A stretch of DNA of 64,000 nucleotides from Nonomuraea dietziae (GTDB taxonomy: Bacteria > Actinomycetota > Actinomycetes > Streptosporangiales > Streptosporangiaceae). Below, piece by piece: positions 17,062 to 25,904 of this stretch. Position numbers and translations under genes: made by a program. Under the pieces are notes generated by a model. It saw nothing but the letters and a program-made list of their open reading frames with translations. It ran no database searches and was not told the origin of the DNA. Positions within the stretch are counted from its first letter, which is position 1. Each line of letters opens with the position of its first letter. The stretch spans positions 434,001 through 498,000 of the forward strand of contig NZ_JACIBV010000002.1 of assembly GCF_014195505.1 (NCBI RefSeq), given 5' to 3'.

Positions 17062-19191
17062 TCAGGCCCTGCGTGACAGCCGCAGGACGTTGGCGATGAC
17101 CTTCGCGCCCGCGCCGCCCTCCGCGGTCAGGATCGACTCGGGGTGGAACTGTACGGCGAAGCGCCTGTTGGCCACGTCCTCGATCGCCATCACGTTGCCG
17201 TCGGGGGTCAGCGCCGTGGCCTCGAAGCCGACGACGCCGGGCCGCTTGGCGTGCAGCGAGTGGTAGCGGGCGGCGACGAACTCGGCGGGCAGGCCCTCCA
17301 GCAGGGCGCTGTCGCCGAGGCGGGAGACGTGGCCGCGCTTGCCGTGCTCGGGGTAGTCGAGCAGTTCGAGGGCGCCGCCCGCGTGCTCGACCATGGCCTG
17401 CAGGCCGAGGCAGACGCCGAAGACCGGCAGGCCCCTGGCGTAGACCTGGTCGATGAGGGCGGACATGCCGAAGTCGGAGGGCCAGCCGGGGCCGGGCGAC
17501 AGGACGACCAGGTCGGGGGCGATCTGGTCGATCATCTCCGCGGGGAAGCCGTGGCGCAGGGTGACGACGTCGGCTCCCTCCTGGCGGAAGTAGTCGGCCA
17601 GGGTGTTGACGAAGGAGTCCTCGTGGTCGACGAGCAGGACCTTCATGCCCAGGCCCGGCTGGTCGCGCACGGGGCGTTCCCGGACGGCGGAGGGCTGGTT
17701 GACCGCGGCCAGCGCGCCGAGCAGGGCGCTGGCCTTGAGCTCGGTCTCGCGCTCCTCGGCCTCGGGGTCGGAGTCGAACAGCAGGGTGGCGCCCGCCCTG
17801 ACGGTGGCCACGCCGTTCTTGATCTGGGCGGTTCGCAGGGTCAGGCCGGTGTTCATGGAACCGTCGAAGCCGATGAAGCCGATGGCTCCGCCGTACCACC
17901 TGCGGGTGGTGGCCTCGTGGTCCTCGATGAACTGCATCGCCCAGGTCTTGGGCGCGCCGGTCACGGTGACGGCCCACATGTGGGTGAGGAAGGCGTCGAG
18001 GGCGTCGAACTCGGGGCGCAGCCGGCCTTCGATGTGGTCGACGGTGTGGATCAGGCGGGAGTAGAGCTCGATCTGGCGGCGGCCGATGACCTGGACGGTG
18101 CCGGGGACGCAGATGCGCGACTTGTCGTTGCGGTCGACGTCGGTGCACATCGTGAGCTCGGACTCCTCCTTCACGCTGGACAGGAGGGTGCGGATGGCCT
18201 CGGCGTCCTCGACGGGGTTGGAGCCGCGGGCGATGGTGCCGGAGATGGGGCAGGTCTCGACCCTGTCGCCGGTGACGCGGACGTACATCTCGGGCGAGGC
18301 GCCGACCAGGTGCTCGCCGTCGCCGAGGTTGATGATGAACTCGTAGGGCGCCGGGTTGGTCAGGCGCAGGCTGCGGTAGAAGGCCGAGGGGTCGGTGCAG
18401 GTGGCGTGGAAGACCTGGCCAGGCACGACCTCGAACAGGTCGCCGCGCTTGAACTTCTCCTTGGCCGCCGCGACGACGGTGGCGTAGGCGCCCTTCTCCG
18501 GGTCCTTCGGGACCTCGGTGGGGGCGACCTGCGGGAAGGTGTCGCCGGTGCGCTCGAGCCCTCTGGTGGAGACGCCGTCGACGACGAACTCGTAGCGGTA
18601 CTCCACGCTGGTCTCGCGCTGGCGGTCGATGACGACGAGCCTGTCGGGCAGGTGCAGTACCAGGTCGCGCTGGTCGGCGGGCCTTTCGAGCTCGTGGCGG
18701 ATGGGCTCGAACTGGAAGGCCAGGTCGTAGCCGAAGGCGCCGTAGAGGCCGAGGTGCTGGTCCTCGCCCTTGAAGGCGGCGATGACCTCGCGGATGGCGG
18801 TGAAGACGGTGGGACGGCGGCTGCGCATCTCCTCGGGGAGCAGGTCCTCCGACTCGGGGATGTGCACCTCGACGTGGGCGCCGGTCGGCTCGGAGACCGG
18901 CTTGCCCGCGGCCAGCAGGCAGGAGGCGATGGCGGGCAGGACCACCTTGCCGCGCTCGTTCAGCGCCCTCGCGGCGATGGTGCGGCCTCGGGCGACGAGC
19001 TCGACGCAGGGGTCGACGTAGCCGAACGCCCATCGGCTGTAGCGGCCGGGGTAGTCCATGCCCGACGAGAACGCGCCGCCGCGTCGCTCGCCGAGCTCGG
19101 TCACGATCTGCTCGAGGGCCTCCTCGGGCACCTCACGGACCTCGCGCTCGACGCTGACGCCCCCGGCGGTGGTATATCCGCTCGTCTCCAC
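17062..19191 (-). CDS. trpE(G): Anthranilate synthase, fused TrpE-TrpG
   Basis: A 709-residue bifunctional enzyme for the first step of tryptophan synthesis, chorismate plus glutamine to anthranilate. Residues 1 to about 500 are the chorismate-binding TrpE part (ASPEMYVRV, CPISGTIARG, and FIGFDGSMNTGL). From about residue 516 a class-I glutamine amidotransferase follows, with nucleophile Cys594 (GVCLGLQAM) and a C-terminal FHPES. The GTG start has AGGGG six bases upstream. Fused TrpE-G also occurs in rhizobia and Azospirillum. A Trp-codon leader peptide and terminator lie directly upstream, so expression is probably set by attenuation. Confidence 0.93.
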   Translation of the reverse strand: METSGYTTAGGVSVEREVREVPEEALEQIVTELGERRGGAFSSGMDYPGRYSRWAFGYVDPCVELVARGRTIAARALNERGKVVLPAIASCLLAAGKPVSEPTGAHVEVHIPESEDLLPEEMRSRRPTVFTAIREVIAAFKGEDQHLGLYGAFGYDLAFQFEPIRHELERPADQRDLVLHLPDRLVVIDRQRETSVEYRYEFVVDGVSTRGLERTGDTFPQVAPTEVPKDPEKGAYATVVAAAKEKFKRGDLFEVVPGQVFHATCTDPSAFYRSLRLTNPAPYEFIINLGDGEHLVGASPEMYVRVTGDRVETCPISGTIARGSNPVEDAEAIRTLLSSVKEESELTMCTDVDRNDKSRICVPGTVQVIGRRQIELYSRLIHTVDHIEGRLRPEFDALDAFLTHMWAVTVTGAPKTWAMQFIEDHEATTRRWYGGAIGFIGFDGSMNTGLTLRTAQIKNGVATVRAGATLLFDSDPEAEERETELKASALLGALAAVNQPSAVRERPVRDQPGLGMKVLLVDHEDSFVNTLADYFRQEGADVVTLRHGFPAEMIDQIAPDLVVLSPGPGWPSDFGMSALIDQVYARGLPVFGVCLGLQAMVEHAGGALELLDYPEHGKRGHVSRLGDSALLEGLPAEFVAARYHSLHAKRPGVVGFEATALTPDGNVMAIEDVANRRFAVQFHPESILTAEGGAGAKVIANVLRLSRRA

Positions 19192-19230
19192 TCAAAGCCC
19201 CTTGCTAGCTCATGAGCCCCGGGGCGGAGA

Positions 19231-19260
19231 CAGGAAAGGCCGCCTTCCGGGGCGGCCGTC
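19231..19260 (-). terminator. Attenuator terminator of the trp leader
   Basis: On the minus strand GGCCGCC, loop CCGGAA, GGCGGCC is followed by TTTCCTG. The 7-bp GC stem lies between the leader peptide stop and the trpE(G) start. An upstream GGCGGCGCC segment (19280-19288 on the plus strand) can pair with its left arm to form the alternative structure. Confidence 0.8.
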
Positions 19261-19287
19261 CGTTGAGGAATGCGAATCTGGCGCCGC

Positions 19288-19329
19288 CTAGGAGCGGCGC
19301 CACCACTGAAGCTGCAAGCCGATTCGCAT
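19288..19329 (-). CDS. trpL: trp leader peptide, tandem Trp codons
   Basis: A 13-residue open frame, MRIGLQLQWWRRS then stop, with adjacent TGG TGG codons at 19305-19300. The codons sit at the base of an 8-bp hairpin (GGCGCCGC, 6-base loop, GCGGCGCC). An outer pairing TGCGAATC/GATTCGCA encloses it. When Trp-tRNA is short, the ribosome would stall on the tandem codons and block the first hairpin, letting the alternative pairing form and sparing trpE(G) from termination. The likely -10 box ends six bases before the ATG, so the leader mRNA may begin at the start codon. Confidence 0.88.
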   Translation of the reverse strand: MRIGLQLQWWRRS

Positions 19330-19335
19330 AGCCCA

Positions 19336-19365
19336 AGGGTAGCCGCCCGATCGGAGATCACGCAA
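19336..19365 (-). promoter_or_regulatory. Promoter of the trp leader
   Basis: On the minus strand TTGCGT (19365-19360), an 18-bp spacer, then TACCCT (19341-19336). Transcription from here would start at or within a base or two of the leader ATG. Confidence 0.55.
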
Positions 19366-19386
19366 CGCGGACACACCGCGCCGTTT

Positions 19387-20169
19387 TCAGCGGTTGACCA
19401 GGGGTGCCAGCTCGGGTCGCTTGGGGCGGACACCGTCGCCGGAGGAGCGTCCCTGGATGCGCCTGTTGATCCACGGCCCGAGGAACTGCCGCGCCCATCG
19501 CAGGTCCTCGCGGCGGGCGTCGGCCCACTGGGCGGGCAGCAGCGGCGGATACGGCTCGCGCCAGTCCTCCTGCACCGCCACCCCGAGCACCTCGGCCGCG
19601 TGCAGGGCCACCCTGCGGTGCCCGTCGGGCGACAGGTGGAGCCTGTCCATGTTCCACGCCCGCCTGTCGCGCAGCACCGCCATGGGCCACATGTCCACCA
19701 GGAAGGCGTCGTAGCGGCGCGCGATGTCGTGGATGTGCAGGTTGAAGATCTCGATCTTGCTGTGCGCCAGTCGCATCACCGGGACGTCGCGCAGGTCGAA
19801 CCCGGTGAACAGCATCACCCTCGAGCCTGCCTGCGTGAGCGCCGCCACGCCCTGCTCCAGCCTTGCCGCCACCACGTCGGGGCCGCTGCTCGGCCGCAGG
19901 ATGTCGTTTCCTCCCGCGCACAGGGACACCAGGTCGGGCCCGAGCTCGACGGCCATCGGCACCTGCTCTCCGACGACCTCGTCGATCAGCCTGCCGCGCA
20001 CGGCCAGGTTCGCGTAGGCGAGCCCCGGCTGCTCGGCCTCGATGTGCTCGGCCAGCCGGTCGGCCCATCCGCGGTAGCCCTCGTCGGCGGGGTCCTCGAG
20101 ACCCTCGGTGAAGCTGTCCCCCAGAGCGACAAACGACGTAATTCGTCCCATGACCGGATAGTTTGCCAA
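19387..20169 (-). CDS. SGNH/GDSL-type hydrolase
   Basis: A 260-residue intracellular-looking SGNH hydrolase. Block I is FVALGDSFTEGLEDP with the catalytic Ser, the Gly-containing block II is NLAVRGRLIDE, block III is CAGGNDIL, and block V is MDRLHLSPDGHRRVA with the catalytic Asp-x-x-His. The TTG at 20169 is favoured over an ATG at 20151 because AGGGAG lies eight bases upstream of it. It likely cleaves an ester of a lipid or sugar. The substrate is not evident. It is divergent from the CocE-type hydrolase gene. Confidence 0.88.
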   Translation of the reverse strand: MANYPVMGRITSFVALGDSFTEGLEDPADEGYRGWADRLAEHIEAEQPGLAYANLAVRGRLIDEVVGEQVPMAVELGPDLVSLCAGGNDILRPSSGPDVVAARLEQGVAALTQAGSRVMLFTGFDLRDVPVMRLAHSKIEIFNLHIHDIARRYDAFLVDMWPMAVLRDRRAWNMDRLHLSPDGHRRVALHAAEVLGVAVQEDWREPYPPLLPAQWADARREDLRWARQFLGPWINRRIQGRSSGDGVRPKRPELAPLVNR

Positions 20170-20252
20170 CAGGTGATCTCCCTACGCGACCGTAGCCTGG
20201 GGTGACGGAACTCACCTTGTCGAGGCCGCCGCCCGTCTGTTACTGGTTAGTA

Positions 20253-21824
20253 ATGCGGGTTCGAGTCGAGAGGGACCTTCCCGTCCCGATGCGGGACGGC
20301 GTGACGTTGCTCGCCGACCGTTACGCGCCGGTCGGGGCCGAGCGCGCGCCGGTGGTCCTGATCCGCTCGCCGTACGGCAGGCGCGGCCTGTTCGGCTACG
20401 CCTACGGGCGGGGGTTCGCCCGCCACGGTCTGCAGGTGGTGATCCAGAGCTGCAGGGGCGGTTTCGGCTCGGGCGGGATGCTCGACCCGCTCGGCGACGA
20501 GCACGACGACGGCATGGCCACGGTCGAGTGGCTGCGCGGCCGGCCGTGGTATCCGGGCGCGTTCGCGATGCACGGCCCCTCCTACCTCGGCTACACCCAG
20601 TGGGCGATCGCCCCCTACGTGGGAGGCGAGCTCAAGGCGATGGCCACGCAGATCACCGCCTCCCAGTTCAGGGACGCCGCCTACGTGGGAGGGGCGTTCG
20701 CGCTGGAGTCAGCGCTGAGCTGGACCACGCTGACCAACGGGATCTCGCGCAGGTTCGGCGGCGCGTCGGTGCTGACCGCGCCCAGGCTGACCAGGAGGGC
20801 GGTGCTGTCGGGGCGGCCCGTCGCCGAGCTGGACCTGGTGTCGGCGGGCCAGGCGCTGCCCTTCTACAGGGACCTGCTCGCCCACCACGCCGACCCTGCG
20901 GTGCCGTACTGGCACAGGCGGGACTTCTCGGCCGAGGTCGGGAGGGTGGAGGCGGCCGTCACCATGCTGGGCGGCTGGTACGACGTGTTCCTGCCGTGGC
21001 AGCTGCGCGACTACGTGGCGATGCGGGCGGCGGGGCGGCAGCCGTACCTGACGATCGGGCCCTGGTGGCACATCGACGTCAGGCACGGCCCCGTGACCAG
21101 GGCCGAGTCGCTGGCCTGGTTCCGCGCGCACCTGCTCGGCGACCGGTCGGGGCTGCGGGACTCCCCCGTGCGGCTGTACGTGACGGGCGCGAGGCAGTGG
21201 CGCGACTATCCCGACTGGCCGGTGCCCGGCATGCGGCCCGTGCGCTGGCACCTGCAGCGCGCCTTCGGCCTCGGTCCCGACGGGCCGCTGGAGGCCGAGC
21301 CCGACCGGTACAGGTACCACCCCGCCCATCCGACGCCGGTGATCGGCGGTCCCGTGCTGCTGGCCGACTCCAGGCCGCGCGACCAGCGCCGCCTGGAGGC
21401 GCGCAGGGACGTGCTCGTCTACACCTCCCCCGTGCTGCGCGAGGACGCCGAGGCGATCGGCCCGGTCTCGGCCGAGCTGTTCGTCAGGTCGAGCACGCCG
21501 CACGTGGACGTGGTCGTGCGGGTGTGCGACGTGCATCCCGACGGGCGCTCCATGAACGTCTGCGAGGGGGTGCGGCGGCTGTCGGCGGCCGACGGGGGTG
21601 ACGCCGACGGCGTGCGCAGGGCCTCGGTGGACCTGTGGCCGATCGCGCACAGGTTCGCCAAGGGGCACAGGATCAGGGTGCACGTGGCGAGCGGCGCCTA
21701 CCCGACGATCGCCCGCAACCCCGGCGCCCCCGGGTGGGACGCCCCCGGGGTGCCCGCCGACGTCGAGGTCTTCCACGACCCCTCGCGCCCTTCCTCGCTC
21801 GTCCTGCCCTTGACGGCGGCTTGA
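20253..21824 (+). CDS. CocE/NonD-family hydrolase (X-Pro dipeptidyl-peptidase fold)
   Basis: A 523-residue alpha/beta-hydrolase with the CocE layout: an N-terminal hydrolase core (VPMRDGVTLLADRYAP, YGRRGLFGYAYGRGF, HGPSYLGYTQW with nucleophile Ser), the Asp and His of the triad in GGWYDVFLPWQLRDY and IGPWWHIDVRHG, and a C-terminal jelly-roll (PVSAELFVRSSTPHVDVVVR). There is no signal peptide. Such enzymes act on acylated peptides or small esters and amides. The ATG at 20253 begins just before the conserved core. No operon partners. Confidence 0.88.
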   Translation: MRVRVERDLPVPMRDGVTLLADRYAPVGAERAPVVLIRSPYGRRGLFGYAYGRGFARHGLQVVIQSCRGGFGSGGMLDPLGDEHDDGMATVEWLRGRPWYPGAFAMHGPSYLGYTQWAIAPYVGGELKAMATQITASQFRDAAYVGGAFALESALSWTTLTNGISRRFGGASVLTAPRLTRRAVLSGRPVAELDLVSAGQALPFYRDLLAHHADPAVPYWHRRDFSAEVGRVEAAVTMLGGWYDVFLPWQLRDYVAMRAAGRQPYLTIGPWWHIDVRHGPVTRAESLAWFRAHLLGDRSGLRDSPVRLYVTGARQWRDYPDWPVPGMRPVRWHLQRAFGLGPDGPLEAEPDRYRYHPAHPTPVIGGPVLLADSRPRDQRRLEARRDVLVYTSPVLREDAEAIGPVSAELFVRSSTPHVDVVVRVCDVHPDGRSMNVCEGVRRLSAADGGDADGVRRASVDLWPIAHRFAKGHRIRVHVASGAYPTIARNPGAPGWDAPGVPADVEVFHDPSRPSSLVLPLTAA

Positions 21825-21948
21825 GTCACTTGCGGGTCACTTTCCGTGATCGACGGCAAGAAGGTTGCAGGCAGAGCGGTGCATAACTGAGTCGCGAGCC
21901 CCAGGGCGCAACCGCCGGACCGGGGCCCCGAGACCTCAGGAGAGCACC

Positions 21949-22671
21949 ATGAAGCGCACCTCGCTCGGTCTGGCCGTCCTCGCGATCGCCGGCCTGACCG
22001 TCACCGCCCCCGCCGCGGCCTCCGCCGCCGTCTCCGGCTCGGCCGACCCCGGCCCCGAGACCTGCCGCCAGGGATACGTGTGGCGGGTCGCCAAGCCGTC
22101 CGACCTGGTCTGCGTCACCCCCGCGACCCGTACCCAGGTGGCCGCCGACAACGCCGCCAAGCACGGCCGCTGGACCACCGGCGCGTACGGCCCGCACACC
22201 TGCGTCGTCCCCTACGTCTGGCGCAACGCCTACGACGGCGACGACGTCTGCGTCACCACCAGGCAGCGGGACCTGGCCGCGGCCGACAACGGCCAGAGCT
22301 CGGCGCGCAAGGTGCTGGCCAAGCTGTGGATCACCAAGTACACGATCGGGCCGAAGGACAACGGGGACGGCACCGCGACCACCACCTCGACCGACAGCAT
22401 CGCCAGGCTGAAGCTGAACGGCAGCCACTACAACTTCGGCACGGTCAAGCTGGCGATCAGGTGGAGCCACAACGACGCCCTCTACTGGCACGCCGGCGTG
22501 ACCGCCAAGCAGGCCTCGGGCTACCCGGGCGGGGCGTTCGGCTACCTGACCGGCAAGTTCGACTGCTCGGCCAAGGGCAAGCCGGCCAACGCCTACGCCT
22601 ACGCGTACGACACGATGTCGGGCCGCTTCTCGGCCAGGGTCCCCGTCAGGATCGGCTGCGCCGTCCTCTGA
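21949..22671 (+). CDS. Secreted protein with two tandem Cys-bounded repeats
   Basis: A 240-residue exported protein of unknown function. Residues 1-27 are a signal peptide ending ASAA. Residues 39-70 and 85-116 are two copies of a unit with the pattern C-x2-GYVWR/PYVWR, then D-x-VCVT, R and ADN, each with one Cys pair (39/55 and 85/101). This repeat turns up in other actinobacterial secreted proteins, from memory. The C-terminal half is beta-rich and has a Cys pair (FDCSAKGK and IGCAVL). CTCAGGAGAG provides a strong ribosome-binding site. It could bind a surface or a ligand. No catalytic motif is visible. Confidence 0.75.
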   Translation: MKRTSLGLAVLAIAGLTVTAPAAASAAVSGSADPGPETCRQGYVWRVAKPSDLVCVTPATRTQVAADNAAKHGRWTTGAYGPHTCVVPYVWRNAYDGDDVCVTTRQRDLAAADNGQSSARKVLAKLWITKYTIGPKDNGDGTATTTSTDSIARLKLNGSHYNFGTVKLAIRWSHNDALYWHAGVTAKQASGYPGGAFGYLTGKFDCSAKGKPANAYAYAYDTMSGRFSARVPVRIGCAVL

Positions 22672-22703
22672 CGGCCGGGATCACCCGAGATGGGTAGCAT
22701 CGG

Positions 22704-23678
22704 ATGGTGCGCGCCGCCCGCCTCATGTCGCTCGTCCTCCTCCTGCAGGGGCGTGGCGGGATGACGGCGGGCGAGCTGGCCCAGGAACTCGAGGTCTCCG
22801 AGCGCACCATCCACCGCGACGTGCTGGCGCTGTCGGAGGCGGGCATCCCCGTCTACGCCGACAGGGGCAGAACGGGCGGATACCGCCTGGTCGACGGCTA
22901 CCGCACCAGGCTCACCGGGCTCGACAGGGCCGAGGCGGAGGCGCTGTTCCTGTCGGGGGTACCCGACGCCCTGCGCGACATGGGCCTGCGCGAGATCGCC
23001 GAGGCCGCCAGGCTCAAGGCGGCCGCCGCGCTGGCGCCAGGACTGCGCGACGCGCCCGCCACCGCCGCCCAGCGCTTCCACCTCGACGCGCCCGGCTGGT
23101 TCGCCAGCGACACCCCGCCGCCCGAGTCGCTCGCGCCGCTGGCCAGGGCGGTGTGGGGGAACCATCCCGTGAGCGGGAGGTACAGAGAGGCGCCGCGCGC
23201 CGTCGAGCCGTACGGGCTGGTGCTGAAGGCGGGCGTCTGGTACCTGGCGGGCCGCGCGAAGGAGCGCCTGCTGGTCTACAGGGTCGACAGATTCACCGAG
23301 GTGAGCGTCGACACCGCCAGGCGCTTCGACCGCGACCCCGCCTTCGACCTGGCGGCCTTCTGGGCCGAACGGTCGGAGCAGTTCACCCGCTCCCTGCTCA
23401 GGACGCAGGTCACGCTGCGGCTCAGCCCCGCGGGGCTGCGGATGCTGCGGCACGTGGCCGACCCCGCCGCGCTGCCGGAGGCGCTGGCCTCCGCCCGCGA
23501 CGACGGCACGGTGGTGCTGGCGGTCGAGTCGCCGGCGGTCGCCTACACCCAGGTGCTGGCCTTCGGCCCCGAGGCGGAGGTGCTGGACCCGCCCGAGCTG
23601 CGCGCCCTGGTGGCCGAGGCGGCCGCCCGGATGTCCGGCCTGTACGCCGAGGACGCCCGGGGCGGCGGCCCCCGCTAG
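22704..23678 (+). CDS. DeoR/YafY-type regulator with WYL domain
   Basis: A 324-residue regulator. The N-terminal winged helix is AGELAQELEVSERTIHRDVL near residue 22, followed by GIPVYADRGRTGGYRL. The WYL domain follows at about 140-210 (EPYGLVLKAGVWYLAG, then VYRVDRF), and a WCX-like C-terminus ends the protein. Such proteins sense nucleotides or other ligands through WYL. Its stop codon overlaps the stop of the convergent SDR gene in a shared CTAG. Its targets may include the neighbouring SDR gene, but no operator was identified. Confidence 0.9.
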   Translation: MVRAARLMSLVLLLQGRGGMTAGELAQELEVSERTIHRDVLALSEAGIPVYADRGRTGGYRLVDGYRTRLTGLDRAEAEALFLSGVPDALRDMGLREIAEAARLKAAAALAPGLRDAPATAAQRFHLDAPGWFASDTPPPESLAPLARAVWGNHPVSGRYREAPRAVEPYGLVLKAGVWYLAGRAKERLLVYRVDRFTEVSVDTARRFDRDPAFDLAAFWAERSEQFTRSLLRTQVTLRLSPAGLRMLRHVADPAALPEALASARDDGTVVLAVESPAVAYTQVLAFGPEAEVLDPPELRALVAEAAARMSGLYAEDARGGGPR

Positions 23679-24577
23679 CGGTAGTCGGCGGGGTCGGCGT
23701 CCTTGCCGCCCTCCTCGACCTCCTCGATCCAGCGCCACACGTCGGGCCTGGAGCCGTCCACGTCGGTGAACCCGTACTCCTTGGCCAGTTCGCCGCTGGA
23801 GAGCGACGAGCCCGACCAGCGCATCCTGTCGGGGTCGGCGGCCAGCGCGGCCACCGCCCTGCCGACGTAGGCGGGCGTCTCCGAGATGGCGAAGGCGGGG
23901 CTGTGCGCGATGGCGTCGCGCCAGTTCTCCTCGGTGACGCCGAAGTTGTCCAGCATCATCTCCGAGCGCAGGAAGCCGGGCGTGATCGACACCGCCGCCG
24001 CGCCGTGCGGGCGCAGTTCGTGCGACTGGGCGAAGGCCAGCCTGCTCACGGCGGTCTTGGCCAGGTCGTAGAAGATCGAGTTGCGGTAGCGGGTGGCGTT
24101 GAAGCCCGCCGTGCCGTCGGTGACCTCCACGACCAGCCCTCCCGGCCTGCGGATGAGCAGCGGCAGCGCGTGGTGGCTGGTGATCAGATGGGTGTCGAGC
24201 GCCAGCCTGAGCAGGCGCAGCCCCTTGTCAAGGTCGTGCTCCCACACGGGGGTGTCCCACGACCACAGGTGATCGGCGCCCCAGATGTCGTTGACGAGGA
24301 CGTCCAGCCTGCCCTGCTCGCTGTCGATCCGCTCCACCAGCGCCTTGACCTGCTCGGGCACCAGGTGGTCGGTCCTGACGGCGATGCCCTTGCCGCCCGC
24401 CGCGGTGACCAGTTCGGCGCTCTCCTCGATCGTCTCGGCCCTGTCCATCTCCGAGCGTCCCTGCCTGGTGGTGCGTCCCGTGCAGTAGACCGTGGCCCCC
24501 GCCGCTCCGAGCTGGACGGCGATGCCTCTTCCCGTGCCCCTTGTGGCGCCTGTGACCAGCGCGACTGTTTCCGTCAT
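23675..24577 (-). CDS. SDR family oxidoreductase
   Basis: A 300-residue short-chain dehydrogenase. The cofactor loop TGATRGTGRG is near residue 9. The usual NNAG is replaced by VNDIWGADH. The catalytic pair is YDLAKTA. The Ser is likely in VEVTDGTAG, where Thr stands in its place, which is unusual. The TGRTTR motif after the second strand favours NADP(H). The ATG at 24577 has GGGAGG about 9 bases upstream. It is divergent from the VOC gene. The substrate is unknown. Confidence 0.85.
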   Translation of the reverse strand: MTETVALVTGATRGTGRGIAVQLGAAGATVYCTGRTTRQGRSEMDRAETIEESAELVTAAGGKGIAVRTDHLVPEQVKALVERIDSEQGRLDVLVNDIWGADHLWSWDTPVWEHDLDKGLRLLRLALDTHLITSHHALPLLIRRPGGLVVEVTDGTAGFNATRYRNSIFYDLAKTAVSRLAFAQSHELRPHGAAAVSITPGFLRSEMMLDNFGVTEENWRDAIAHSPAFAISETPAYVGRAVAALAADPDRMRWSGSSLSSGELAKEYGFTDVDGSRPDVWRWIEEVEEGGKDADPADYR

Positions 24578-24654
24578 GCCGTGATCCTCCCGCCGAAGCC
24601 CGACATCCTCTGTCATGTTTTAGCGACCCGCGCTGTGATAAGCAGTTGGTTACT

Positions 24655-25203
24655 ATGAACACCGAATTCGAGCTTCGCGGCGTCAACCACATCGCGCTGG
24701 TCTGCTCGGACATGAAGCAGACCGTCGACTTCTACTCCGGCGTCCTCGGCATGCCGCTGATCAAGACGATCGAGCTGCCCATGGGCTGGGGCCAGCACTT
24801 CTTCTTCGACTGCGGCGGCGGCAACGCCCTCGCCTTCTTCTGGTTCCCCGACGCGCCGGACGGCGTGCCCGGCGTCTCCGCGCCCAAGAACCTGCCCGAC
24901 AGGGGCGAGCTGCTCTCGGCGGTGGGCTCGATGAACCACCTGGCCTTCGACGTGCCGCCGGAGAAGATCGAGGAGTACAGGGAGCGGCTGGTCGCCAAGG
25001 GCATCGACGTCGGGGTGCTGCTCAACCACGACGACAGCGAGTTCGGCGTCGCCCCCTCCCTGCACGACGGCGTGTTCGTGCGCTCCATCTACTTCAAGGA
25101 CCCCGACGGCGTCCTGATCGAGTTCGCCTGCTGGCTGCGCGAGCTCGACCGCCCCGAGGACGTCCGGCACGAGCCGAAGACCGCCGCCGACAGGACCCTC
25201 TGA
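24655..25203 (+). CDS. VOC-family (glyoxalase/extradiol dioxygenase fold) protein
   Basis: A 182-residue protein with paired beta-alpha-beta-beta-beta modules. The N-terminal VNHIALVCSDMKQTVDFYSG and the C-terminal YFKDPDGVLIEFACW supply the metal-binding His and Glu expected for the family. A second His lies in MNHLAFDVP. The stop overlaps the start of the next gene (TGATG), so the two are an operon. It may be a ring-cleaving dioxygenase or an isomerase-like enzyme of an aromatic or cyclic ketone pathway. The substrate is not identified. Confidence 0.85.
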   Translation: MNTEFELRGVNHIALVCSDMKQTVDFYSGVLGMPLIKTIELPMGWGQHFFFDCGGGNALAFFWFPDAPDGVPGVSAPKNLPDRGELLSAVGSMNHLAFDVPPEKIEEYRERLVAKGIDVGVLLNHDDSEFGVAPSLHDGVFVRSIYFKDPDGVLIEFACWLRELDRPEDVRHEPKTAADRTL

Positions 25204-25853
25204 TGCCGCGCCTGCGCCAGGTGCCCCGTGAGGAGGTCAGCGACCCCGTGGTCGCGTTCTTCTACGACCGGCTGCTGACGCCCGAGGGCACCTCGACCGG
25301 CTCGCCCGGCGACTGGTGGACGGTCTTCGCCCAGGACCCGGCGATCTTCAGGCACTGCGTGAAGGGCTTCCAGCTCTACCGTGAGTCCGCGCTCGACCCG
25401 GTGCTGCGCGAGCTGGGCCAGACCCGCGCAGGGTGGGCCAGGCAGTCGCAGTTCGTCTACTCCCAGCACTGCAAGCAGCTGAGGGCGCTCGGCGTGCCGG
25501 AGGAGAAGGTGCGCGCGGTCGCGCACTGGCAGGTCAGCGAGGAGTTCGGCGAGCTGGAGCGGGCGGTGCTCGCCTACACCGACGGCCTGGTCCTCGACGG
25601 CGGCAGGGTGCACGACGAGGTCTTCGCCGTGCTGAAGCGGCACCTGCCCGACGAGCAGATCCTCGAGCTGACCTACGTCACGTGCCTGTACGAGATGCAC
25701 GCGACGATGGCGCGGGCGCTGCGCCTGGAGTTCGACGACAGGCCCGACCCGATCACCGAGGTGCCCGCCCCCGAGGGGTACGGCACGCGCGACATCGCCG
25801 ACGAGCTGACCGTTCGGCGCGAGGACCCTACCGTTCAGCGATCTACGAGCTGA
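25203..25853 (+). CDS. Carboxymuconolactone decarboxylase-like protein
   Basis: A 216-residue all-alpha protein of the AhpD/CMD superfamily (VLRELGQTRAGWARQSQFVY, then SQHCKQLRALGVPEEKVRAV). Cys in QHCKQL is the only Cys of the usual CxxC pair, so thiol-peroxidase activity is doubtful and a decarboxylase-like or structural role is more likely. It is coupled to the VOC gene upstream, which supports a shared catabolic role. It ends 51 bp before the next gene's TTG start. Confidence 0.8.
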   Translation: MPRLRQVPREEVSDPVVAFFYDRLLTPEGTSTGSPGDWWTVFAQDPAIFRHCVKGFQLYRESALDPVLRELGQTRAGWARQSQFVYSQHCKQLRALGVPEEKVRAVAHWQVSEEFGELERAVLAYTDGLVLDGGRVHDEVFAVLKRHLPDEQILELTYVTCLYEMHATMARALRLEFDDRPDPITEVPAPEGYGTRDIADELTVRREDPTVQRSTS

Positions 25854-25869
25854 CGGGCACAGCCAGAAA

Positions 25870-25887
25870 ACTAATGTGCCGGGCAAC
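25870..25887 (+). promoter_or_regulatory. Conserved promoter motif of symporter cassette 1
   Basis: ACTAATGTGCCGGGCAAC lies 17 bases before the TTG start of the first DUF3311 gene. It resembles the motif at 27766-27784 before the second cassette. TAATGT could be a -10 box with CTGACG 16 bases upstream. Confidence 0.5.
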
Positions 25888-25904
25888 GGAAAAGGGAGGA
25901 CGCC

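Noticed and set aside
17143-19215. A 690-residue plus-strand frame opposite trpE(G)
   Set aside because: Low-complexity Gly/Asp/Val composition and no motif. The opposite strand is a complete enzyme.
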